Shown here: in pieces, positions 1 through 5,832 of the stretch | How positions within the stretch are numbered: position 1 is the first letter of the stretch | Layout: every line of letters starts with the position of its first letter | Source of the DNA: Candidatus Poseidoniia archaeon | Lineage (GTDB): Archaea > Thermoplasmatota > Poseidoniia > MGIII > CG-Epi1 | Direction of reading: 5' to 3' | Length of the DNA: 5,975 bases | Assembly: GCA_029941645.1 (NCBI GenBank) | Contig: JAPYSZ010000057.1 | Location: 1 to 5,975, forward strand | Program-made: the position numbers and the translations under genes | Notes under the pieces: model-generated | Databases searched by the model: none | Told to the model about the DNA's origin: nothing | What the model saw: the letters and a program-made list of their open reading frames with translations, nothing else

Positions 1-86
1 CCAGCACCTCCGCAAAGATCATCCAATTTCCAATCCGCTATCGTATGTGCCCGATGTCCAATTATCACAAAGTTTCTGTTAGCCAA
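1..86 (-). CDS. trmY: Probable tRNA (pseudouridine(54)-N1)-methyltransferase TrmY, N-terminal 28 codons only
   Basis: Partial gene running off the left edge of the window. TrmY is a SPOUT-class, SAM-dependent enzyme of archaea that methylates pseudouridine 54 in the tRNA T-loop to N1-methylpseudouridine. The visible product starts (M)ANRNFVIIGHRA and continues with an LDDL segment followed by CGGAG. This matches the start typical of TrmY: a first beta strand, then GHxAxT, then LDDLxG leading into GR-D. The SAM-binding knot is outside the window. The start is TTG at 86-84. An in-frame TAG at 98-96 blocks anything further upstream, and the next candidate, GTG at 68, would cut away the first beta strand. 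There is no Shine-Dalgarno sequence, but a TATA-like element lies about 25 bases upstream, so the mRNA is probably leaderless with a TTG start. The identification rests on a short stretch recognised by eye. Nep1, the other SPOUT pseudouridine methyltransferase, starts differently. Confidence 0.68.
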   Translation of the reverse strand, partial: MANRNFVIIGHRAHTIADWKLDDLCGGA

Positions 87-107
87 GAATAGGGTCTATA
101 CTGGTTG

Positions 108-116
108 GATTAAATT
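108..116 (-). promoter_or_regulatory. TATA-like element of the trmY promoter
   Basis: On the minus strand this reads AATTTAATC. The central TA step lies about 25 bases upstream of the TTG start at 86, which predicts transcription beginning at or very near the start codon. It directly follows, and partly overlaps, the CCA end of the tRNA remnant. This is a positional inference; there is no independent support. Confidence 0.45.
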
Positions 117-172
117 GGTGCGGGTGCCGGGATTTGAACCTATATAGTGATTCCAGACTACAGCACATTCGA
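116..172 (-). pseudogene. tRNA remnant lacking the anticodon arm
   Basis: Read on the minus strand, the 3' part is a textbook tRNA end: GG, then the T-loop TTCAAAT, then CCCGG, acceptor 3' strand CACCCGC, discriminator A and encoded CCA. Upstream is a recognisable D-arm, TGTAGTCTGG followed by AATCAC. Only about six bases (TATATA) separate the D-arm from the T-arm, where 25 or more are needed for the anticodon arm, variable loop and start of the T-stem. The 5' T-stem strand (ATAGG) pairs with CCCGG at only two positions plus a wobble. The 5' acceptor strand (TCGAATG) pairs with CACCCGC at only four of seven positions. The span without CCA is 54 bases, against 73 or more for a working tRNA. 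The simplest reading is an internally deleted, decaying tRNA gene. The isotype cannot be read because the anticodon is gone; the acceptor and D-arm resemble archaeal tRNA-Gly, which is only a guess. A rare split or processed tRNA is not excluded. Confidence 0.7.
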
Positions 173-183
173 TTAGTCCAATA

Positions 184-2496
184 TTATTTATTTGGCTTCT
201 TCTTTCGGGTTTTCTTTTTTGGAATTTCGTCTACCATTTCCGCATCTTGAATCTCATCATCGAAATCCCATTCTTCTATTTTACCAAAATTATCGTTATT
301 CATTTGCCTCATACTAAATGTTGCCATTATCACAGCCCCACAGGTAAATGCCCCCATTCCAAGCCATATTGAAGGATGTTCAGTAATGCCTAAATAAATT
401 CCAGAAACTGCCATCCCTGCCAATCCAATCCCCATAATCGCTTCTCCAGCAATTAGGCCTGATGCAAACAATATACCCGGCCCATGTAACTTCTCTTTTT
501 CACTAGCTAATTTTTCATCCTGTCCTTTCTTGAATAACTCAGGTCTAGATTTCTTTAGTGGTGTATCAAATCTTTTATCAATATACATCTTAATCATACC
601 TCCAATAAAAATAGGGATAGTCATTTTCAGACTTAGATACATTCCTACAGCTACAGCCATTATTGAGATATTTAGCCCCCCCCTTTCGTTAATCCACCAT
701 TGTGTTGCAGCTACAAGCAAACTACCTGAGAATAAAAATGCGGCGATTGCACCCTCTAAAAAACCTCCAATAAAGAAAAGAGCATATGCACAAATTAGGA
801 TGTTGACGTATTCTTCAGTATGTCTTAGTGCTATTAGACAGAAGGCAATTCCAGATCCCATGAAAACCATAGACCAATCCATTCCTCCACCTAAAATTCC
901 ATTTGTTATGCTAGCCATTAGGAAAGCCTGAGGTGCTTCTAATTCTCCACTTAGTATTTGATCAGATAATAAATTTAAAACAAGGGGGATTGCAACAGCT
1001 CCTGCAGCAACACCAACAACTTGACCAATTTGCTGTCGCCAAGGCGTTGCTCCTAGAATATAACCAGTTTTCAAATCTTGTAAATTGTCTCCAGATATGG
1101 CACCTGCACATGCAACAAATGCAGCCACCCCAATTACAGCAACCTGTAATTCAGCGGTATTTTCACCTCCATAAACTAGACTATTAACCAAAGCGAATAT
1201 CGTAGCAGTTAGGATTACTACAATAATTGTAACGCCTGAAAGTGGATTATTACTACTACCAACAATGCCGGCCATATATCCTGCAACAGCAGCAAAGAGG
1301 AAGCCTGCAGTGAATATAATTAGTAAAGAAAGAATAGCAGGGAGTAATAGACCCGAAATAATCCATACCATAAAAAACATTGGAATTGCCATTGCAGCAC
1401 TAGTTATGGCTATAGAACGAGCGGGCAAATCTTCATCGGTACGTATATTTTTAGCATCTGGAACATTTGATTTTGTAGCATCAATCATTTCAGTTATGCC
1501 TTTGAAAAGCGCTTCTCTCATTACAACTAAGGTATAGAGTCCACCAACTAACATGGTACCAACTCCAACCATTCTTCTTCTACCATTTATGTGGTTGGCA
1601 TAATCACCATAGGTGAGTATCTCTCCATTAATTATTGCATTTAGAAATTCATCTGTAGGACTCAAAAGTGTGCTAGCAATTGGCATTATCACTACGGCAC
1701 CTAATAATCCTCCAAAAAATACAAAGCTTGCAATAGCAGGCCCTACAATATATCCAACTCCAAGAAGTGCAGGTGAAAATTCAGCTCCCAAGTAGAAAGT
1801 GGTTTTTGATTTAGCATAAGCTGCAGTTTCACTTAGTTTTCCAGTTAATGTGTAAAAGCCATCCCATCCATGCTTCCATAATCCTAGACTGACATATTTT
1901 CCATTAGCCACAACTGCCGAACAAAGTTTGTAAAGAGATCCAAAGGCTAACCCTACAAAGATAGGCCTAACTTGAGCACCTCCTTTTTCACCAGCTATTA
2001 GAACTTCAGCACAGGCCACCCCCTCGGGATATGGTAATTTTTCTTTTACAATAAATATCCTTCTTAAACTAATTGAGAACGACACTCCAATTGTTCCTCC
2101 AACCAATGCGATAATGAACGTTTTAAAGTATGGAAATTCCGACCATCCTACTTCTCCATTACTGGTCTGGTTCATGACTAGTAGTGCGGGCAAAGTGAAA
2201 ATGACGCCGGCAGCCAATGATTCACCAGAGGATACCGCAGTCTGAACCCAATTATTTTCTAGAATGTTTGTACCGTTTGATAGATTTGTTTTGGCCAAAC
2301 TTCTTAACACAGCCATAGAGATTACAGCTGCAGGTATTGAGGCACTTACAGTCATTCCAACATATAGTCCAAGATACACATTTGCAGCAGTCAGTAAAAA
2401 TCCTAAAACAATGGCTAGAATTATTCCCTGTATAGTTATTTCAGGGAGAATCTTTTGGGCTGAAACATATGGTTTATGAGTGTCAGTTGAAGCCAT
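184..2496 (-). CDS. OPT-family oligopeptide transporter
   Basis: A 770-residue polytopic membrane protein of the OPT family, the branch found in bacteria and archaea, probably a proton-coupled importer of small peptides. Family motifs occur in order: NILENNWVQT (77-86), GESLAAG (91-97), YPEGVACAEVLIAG (156-169), GYMAGIVGSSNNPLSG (406-421), the LQDLKTGYILGATPWRQQ signature (472-489), AVGMYLSLKMTIPIFIGG (616-633) and GLIAGEAIMGI (680-690). Roughly 14-16 hydrophobic segments can be counted by eye. No signal peptide is needed. The protein is longer than many prokaryotic members, partly because of a charged C-terminal tail (about 741-770) with an acidic stretch followed by a lysine/arginine cluster. 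The ATG start at 2496 has a GAGG Shine-Dalgarno motif seven bases upstream. The gene diverges from alaS. A G8 run on the coding strand spans codons 605-607. The substrate is not predictable: OPT relatives (YSL type) carry metal-chelate complexes. Family assignment is firm. Confidence 0.94.
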   Translation of the reverse strand: MASTDTHKPYVSAQKILPEITIQGIILAIVLGFLLTAANVYLGLYVGMTVSASIPAAVISMAVLRSLAKTNLSNGTNILENNWVQTAVSSGESLAAGVIFTLPALLVMNQTSNGEVGWSEFPYFKTFIIALVGGTIGVSFSISLRRIFIVKEKLPYPEGVACAEVLIAGEKGGAQVRPIFVGLAFGSLYKLCSAVVANGKYVSLGLWKHGWDGFYTLTGKLSETAAYAKSKTTFYLGAEFSPALLGVGYIVGPAIASFVFFGGLLGAVVIMPIASTLLSPTDEFLNAIINGEILTYGDYANHINGRRRMVGVGTMLVGGLYTLVVMREALFKGITEMIDATKSNVPDAKNIRTDEDLPARSIAITSAAMAIPMFFMVWIISGLLLPAILSLLIIFTAGFLFAAVAGYMAGIVGSSNNPLSGVTIIVVILTATIFALVNSLVYGGENTAELQVAVIGVAAFVACAGAISGDNLQDLKTGYILGATPWRQQIGQVVGVAAGAVAIPLVLNLLSDQILSGELEAPQAFLMASITNGILGGGMDWSMVFMGSGIAFCLIALRHTEEYVNILICAYALFFIGGFLEGAIAAFLFSGSLLVAATQWWINERGGLNISIMAVAVGMYLSLKMTIPIFIGGMIKMYIDKRFDTPLKKSRPELFKKGQDEKLASEKEKLHGPGILFASGLIAGEAIMGIGLAGMAVSGIYLGITEHPSIWLGMGAFTCGAVIMATFSMRQMNNDNFGKIEEWDFDDEIQDAEMVDEIPKKKTRKKKPNK

Positions 2497-2503
2497 AATA
2501 TAT

Positions 2504-2507
2504 CCTC
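2504..2507 (-). promoter_or_regulatory. Shine-Dalgarno motif of the OPT transporter gene
   Basis: The minus strand reads GAGG seven bases before the ATG at 2496-2494. It supports that start, and implies a transcript with a real 5' leader. This is the only gene start in the window with a convincing ribosome-binding site. Confidence 0.6.
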
Positions 2508-2546
2508 ATTTGTAAAACCGTGATTAATGCTTATGCCCCTCCTCAG

Positions 2547-2554
2547 TTTTTAAG
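2547..2554 (+). promoter_or_regulatory. TATA-like element of alaS, possibly shared with the divergent OPT gene
   Basis: The plus strand reads TTTTTAAG, with its TA step about 24 bases upstream of the GTG start at 2575. That is the expected geometry for a leaderless alaS mRNA. On the other strand the same bases read CTTAAAAA, and lie about 55 bases upstream of the OPT start. Transcription starting about 25 bases away would give the OPT mRNA a leader near 30 bases that includes its GAGG motif. A second candidate for OPT, TTAA at 2524-2527, would leave almost no leader and exclude the Shine-Dalgarno motif, so it fits less well. Confidence 0.45.
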
Positions 2555-2574
2555 CTACCACTCTCTGACATTAT

Positions 2575-5289
2575 GTGAGTGAAGGTCTATCACTATCATT
2601 CTTCCACGATTCTGGTTTCACTAGGCAGAAGTGTTCTAAATGTAATAGTTTCTTCTGGTCTACTGTTGAGCGTGAGCTTTGTGGTGATGCACCTTGTGTA
2701 GAATATTCATTCATTGGAAAACCACTTTTTTCAAAACCTATGAATTTAGATGAGGCTCGTGAATCATTTCTAGCTTTTTTTGATAAGCACAATCATACAA
2801 GAGTTGAGAGAGCCCCAGTCGTAGCTCGTTGGCGCAATGACATTTATCTTTCAATAGCATCAATTGCAGTATTTCAGCCACATGTAACTAGTGGTGCTTC
2901 TAAACCACCAGCTAATCCTTTGACAATATCACAGCCTTGTATTCGTTTGAATGATTTAGAATCGGTTGGTCGTAGTGGTCGCCATTTAACAACATTTGAA
3001 ATGATGGCACATCATGCTTTCAATACAGAAAATGAGAAGATTTATTGGCAAAATCACACGGTTGAACTCTGCCATGAGTTGTATACAAGCCTAGGTTTGG
3101 ATGGTGCAAAAATCACCTATAAGGAAAATCCATGGGTTGGTGGAGGTAATGGCGGTGAAGCTCTTGAAGTTCTAGCAGGAGGCCTTGAACTGGCAACTTT
3201 GGTTTTCATGGATCTCGAAGAAGATCCTGATGGCGATATAGAACTCAAGGGTATAAAATTCAAAAGAATGCCAAGATCGATAGTTGATACGGGTTACGGC
3301 CTTGAAAGATTAGTTTGGGCTTCACAAGGCACACCTACAATCTATGAAGCTGTGTTTCCGGAAGCTGTCACATATCTTACACAAAAGGCAAATTTAGAGG
3401 AACTATTACAGACATCAGGCTCACTTATTTCAGAGAATGCAAAGTTGTGCGGTGTTTTATCTGTTGATTATGGTTCTGATTTAACAGAATTAAGGCAGAT
3501 GGTTCTTGATCGTCTAAACGCTTCAGGCCATAAATTATCACTTTCCGAATTCACTTCAATAATAGAACCTTTGGAGAAATTATTTGCAATTGTTGATCAT
3601 TCTAGAGCCTTAGCCTTTATGTTTGGTGACGGTATTGTTCCTAGCAATGTCAAGGCAGGTTATTTGGCACGTATGGTTTTGAGACGAACAGTGCTTTTGT
3701 TGAAAGATATTGGTGTACCCACAGCTCTTCCAGATATGGTGTTACATCACATAGATAATTTCAGTAAAACATATCCTGAGCTTAATAACAATAGAGCACA
3801 CATAATGGACATGGTGAATTTGGAGATTGATCGCTTTAATCAGACACTTGAAAGAGGCCGCAGGACAGTACAACGGGCGATTGATTCAGGCGGTATAAAC
3901 CAAGACAAATTACTCGAATTGTATGATTCACAAGGATTACCGCCTTCTGTAGTAAGTGATTTTGCAAATGAGCAAGGGCACACAATTGAAGTTCCGGACG
4001 GTTTCTTTGCTATGGTTGCAGATCGCCATCAAGGGGGTGCAAAGGAGGTAAAGAAGGACCCAGAGGCTATAGGTTCTGAACCAACAGCCTTAGATTTTTA
4101 TAAAGACATGGAAAAGCGTTCATTTTCTTCAGTAGTTTTACTCTCAGAAAAAGGGCAGATATCCTTGAAAAATACATTATTTTATCCAGAAGGAGGAGGA
4201 CAGCAGAGCGATTTAGGTGTCATTAATTGGGATAATAATGAAAGTAAGGTTATTGATGTACAGAAAATAGGCGATGTAGTAATTCATTATCTGGAAGGCG
4301 AAATTCCGAAAGTTGGCATGCAAGTGAGAGGCATAGTCGATGACAAACGCCGTTCAGGATTAAGTATGCACCATACAGCCACTCATTTAGTGGGGGCTGC
4401 AGCTAGACAAATTTTAGGTCCACACGTTTGGCAGGCCGGTGCATCTAAGTATACTGACCGAGCTAGACTAGATATTACGCATCACCGAAGACTAACACGC
4501 GAAGTTATTGATAATTTAGAGACTACTGTCAACCAATTAGTTTTAGCAGATCATCCGGTGACAACTAAATTTTACAGTAGAGAGGATGCAGATAGAAAAT
4601 ATGGTAGTACACTTTATCAAGGTGGAGCTCCCAAGTACAGAGACGTCAGAGTTGTTGAAATACCAGGGATTGATGCGCAGGCATGTGCCGGTACACACGT
4701 TTCTTCTACCTCCAAAATAAAGGCCGTCAAGTTTTTGAGGACCGAGCGGATACAGGATGGCGTGGAACGAATCGAATTCTCAGCAGGCCCCGACGCCATC
4801 AAGGCAGCACAGAAGGAAAGAGCTCTATTGGAAGAGACAGCTGAAGAGTTAGGTGTTCCAATCGACCAAGCTCCATCCGCAGCTCAAAAATTTGTTAAAG
4901 AGTGGAAAGAATTACGAAGTCGTGTATCATCATTAGAGAAGGAATTAGCATCGTTTAAATCTTCTGATCTCGAGGCTGAAAATATAGGCAGTATTAAATT
5001 TTATTCAAAAGATATGGGTGATGCGGATTTTGGAGAAGTTCAGAAACTAGTACGAGAGATTACTTCAGAGGAAGGTAGTTTAGCAGCAATGAGTTGTGCA
5101 AGTGGAGACAAGGGTACAGTAGTTTTAGCCAAATCCGATTCGGTCAATTTAGATTGTGGCACAATTCTTAGAGAGGCATTAACTTCAGTTGGAGGTAGTG
5201 GCGGGGGTAAGGATTCATATGCACAGGGAGCTTGTCCAAAGGATAAACTATCAGAGGCACTTTCAAAAATTCGCAATTTAGTTTCTTAG
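2575..5289 (+). CDS. alaS: Alanyl-tRNA synthetase, archaeal type
   Basis: A 904-residue class II aminoacyl-tRNA synthetase that attaches alanine to tRNA-Ala in the cytoplasm and hydrolyses mischarged Ser- or Gly-tRNA. The N-terminus has the archaeal cysteine motif CxxC (C20, C23) plus C36 and C41. The catalytic domain includes ARWRNDIYLSIASIA (84-98), RLNDLESVGRSGRHLTTFEM (124-143), GGGNGGEALEVL (189-200) and motif 3 GYGLERLVW (240-248). The editing domain begins around FYPEGGGQQSDLG (536-548) and keeps all four expected zinc ligands: H600 and H604 (HTATH), and C704 and H708 (CAGTH). A short coiled-coil-like stretch (about 773-797) precedes the DHHA1-type C-terminal domain, with GGSGGGKDSYAQG at 873-885. 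Length is normal and nothing essential looks missing. Translation starts at GTG 2575; an ATG two bases earlier is out of frame and runs straight into TGA. No Shine-Dalgarno is present, consistent with a leaderless mRNA. Confidence 0.97.
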   Translation: MSEGLSLSFFHDSGFTRQKCSKCNSFFWSTVERELCGDAPCVEYSFIGKPLFSKPMNLDEARESFLAFFDKHNHTRVERAPVVARWRNDIYLSIASIAVFQPHVTSGASKPPANPLTISQPCIRLNDLESVGRSGRHLTTFEMMAHHAFNTENEKIYWQNHTVELCHELYTSLGLDGAKITYKENPWVGGGNGGEALEVLAGGLELATLVFMDLEEDPDGDIELKGIKFKRMPRSIVDTGYGLERLVWASQGTPTIYEAVFPEAVTYLTQKANLEELLQTSGSLISENAKLCGVLSVDYGSDLTELRQMVLDRLNASGHKLSLSEFTSIIEPLEKLFAIVDHSRALAFMFGDGIVPSNVKAGYLARMVLRRTVLLLKDIGVPTALPDMVLHHIDNFSKTYPELNNNRAHIMDMVNLEIDRFNQTLERGRRTVQRAIDSGGINQDKLLELYDSQGLPPSVVSDFANEQGHTIEVPDGFFAMVADRHQGGAKEVKKDPEAIGSEPTALDFYKDMEKRSFSSVVLLSEKGQISLKNTLFYPEGGGQQSDLGVINWDNNESKVIDVQKIGDVVIHYLEGEIPKVGMQVRGIVDDKRRSGLSMHHTATHLVGAAARQILGPHVWQAGASKYTDRARLDITHHRRLTREVIDNLETTVNQLVLADHPVTTKFYSREDADRKYGSTLYQGGAPKYRDVRVVEIPGIDAQACAGTHVSSTSKIKAVKFLRTERIQDGVERIEFSAGPDAIKAAQKERALLEETAEELGVPIDQAPSAAQKFVKEWKELRSRVSSLEKELASFKSSDLEAENIGSIKFYSKDMGDADFGEVQKLVREITSEEGSLAAMSCASGDKGTVVLAKSDSVNLDCGTILREALTSVGGSGGGKDSYAQGACPKDKLSEALSKIRNLVS

Positions 5290-5673
5290 TTATCTTGTTT
5301 CTACCATTATACAGGAATTTATCAGATATTTTATATCGTGGTTTTTTCTCAATAATTCTTCTAATTCATCACTTTCTGATCCCGGCTGGAACCAGAGATG
5401 TGTTATTCCTAAGTCTATAGCTTTCTGAGCTACCTTAATTGCTATTTGCGGAGGTACTACAAAATTGACAATGTCTGGCAAGCTATCCATCATATCAATT
5501 GAGGCATAGGCTTTGTCTCCTTCAATTTCATTTTCTTTAGGATTTATAGGAACAATATGGTATCCTTTGTTTCTGAGGTCTAGATATATTTGGTTCCCAA
5601 ACTTGGCAGAGTCATTTGAAGCACCAATTAGTGCGATTCGCACGTTTTGTTCTTTCATTTTTTGTAGAACCAT
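5290..5673 (-). CDS. CoA-binding domain protein (CoA_binding_2 / YccU-like), function unknown
   Basis: A 127-residue soluble protein with a Rossmann-like fold of the CoA_binding_2 family, related to E. coli YccU. Family hallmarks are ALIGASNDSAKFGN (14-27, first strand and nucleotide-binding loop), the KGYHIVPINPKENEIEG segment (36-52), NFVVPPQIA (70-78), WFQPGSES (94-101) and NSCIMVE near the C-terminus (119-125). Some relatives bind coenzyme A in crystal structures, but no reaction or pathway is established for the family. It is a stand-alone domain, without the ATP-grasp or ligase modules of ADP-forming acyl-CoA synthetases. The ATG at 5673 is preferred because a TATA-like element sits about 27 bases upstream, suggesting a leaderless start. 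ATG at 5658 (residue 6) is possible, but has no Shine-Dalgarno. The gene converges on alaS with no bases between the stop codons and diverges from topA. Family call firm, role unknown. Confidence 0.9.
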   Translation of the reverse strand: MVLQKMKEQNVRIALIGASNDSAKFGNQIYLDLRNKGYHIVPINPKENEIEGDKAYASIDMMDSLPDIVNFVVPPQIAIKVAQKAIDLGITHLWFQPGSESDELEELLRKNHDIKYLINSCIMVETR

Positions 5674-5695
5674 TTTGGTTTGTACATTAACTCGG

Positions 5696-5703
5696 TTTTT
5701 AAT
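5696..5703 (-). promoter_or_regulatory. TATA-like element of the CoA-binding protein gene
   Basis: The minus strand reads ATTAAAAA, with its TA step about 27 bases upstream of the ATG at 5673. The spacing predicts transcription starting at or just before that codon and favours it over the internal ATG at 5658. Assigned by position only. Confidence 0.4.
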
Positions 5704-5760
5704 GTTTGAGATTTAATGCGGAAAGGTTTCTAAAGTTTACATTTTTTAAGCATTTAAGTC

Positions 5761-5779
5761 CGGGGGACTATGTCCCCCG
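5761..5779. repeat. Perfect GC-rich inverted repeat (8-bp stem, 3-base loop) upstream of topA
   Basis: CGGGGGAC and GTCCCCCG flank the loop TAT, giving an uninterrupted 8-bp stem of which seven pairs are G-C, in otherwise AT-rich intergenic DNA. On the plus strand it is followed by AATTTTTG, so it resembles an intrinsic terminator. However, the nearest upstream plus-strand gene, alaS, ends about 470 bases earlier, with a convergent gene in between. The repeat ends 23 bases before the topA TATA-like element, in a divergent promoter region, which also fits an operator or activator site. It could alternatively end a short unrecognised RNA. The structure itself is certain; its role is not. Confidence 0.8.
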
Positions 5780-5802
5780 TAATTTTTGTATTCCAGAAAA
5801 AG

Positions 5803-5811
5803 ATATTTAAT
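5803..5811 (+). promoter_or_regulatory. TATA-like element of the topA promoter
   Basis: The sequence ATATTTAAT has its TA step about 24-25 bases before the ATG at 5833, the normal archaeal TATA-to-start distance. No Shine-Dalgarno motif precedes the ATG (GGCAGTTA), so a leaderless topA mRNA is likely. Confidence 0.5.
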
Positions 5812-5832
5812 CTACCTTTCAAGCAGGCAGTT

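Noticed and set aside
1..147. Plus-strand open frame from the left edge to a TAG at 145-147, ending in VRVPGFEPI
   Set aside because: The RVPGFEP stretch is the well-known artefact of translating a tRNA 3' end in antisense; the opposite strand holds both the tRNA remnant and the trmY start, which explain the region better.
116..172. A functional tRNA gene
   Set aside because: No anticodon arm can be drawn, the T-stem is largely unpaired, and three of seven acceptor pairs fail.
530..931. Plus-strand open frame of 133 codons, and similar shorter ones at 933-1187, 1265-1537, 1613-1795 and 2264-2479
   Set aside because: All lie antisense inside the OPT transporter gene, whose frame carries unmistakable family motifs throughout; none has a recognisable product.
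2571..2792. Minus-strand open frame of 73 codons, with others at 4617-4802 and 5040-5276
   Set aside because: They are antisense to alaS across conserved regions (the cysteine motif, the CAGTH zinc motif and the C-terminal glycine-rich motif), so they are by-products of the real gene.
4040..4048. Strong Shine-Dalgarno-like AAAGGAGGT inside alaS
   Set aside because: No start codon follows at suitable spacing and the alaS frame continues normally; the bases encode lysine and glutamate/valine codons in a linker.
5342..5347. T6 run downstream of alaS as a terminator
   Set aside because: T-rich runs can end archaeal transcripts, but this one lies inside the opposing gene where it simply reflects lysine codons; too weak to list as a feature.
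5513..5716. Plus-strand open frame of 67 codons
   Set aside because: It is antisense to the N-terminal Rossmann motif of the CoA-binding protein and has no recognisable features.
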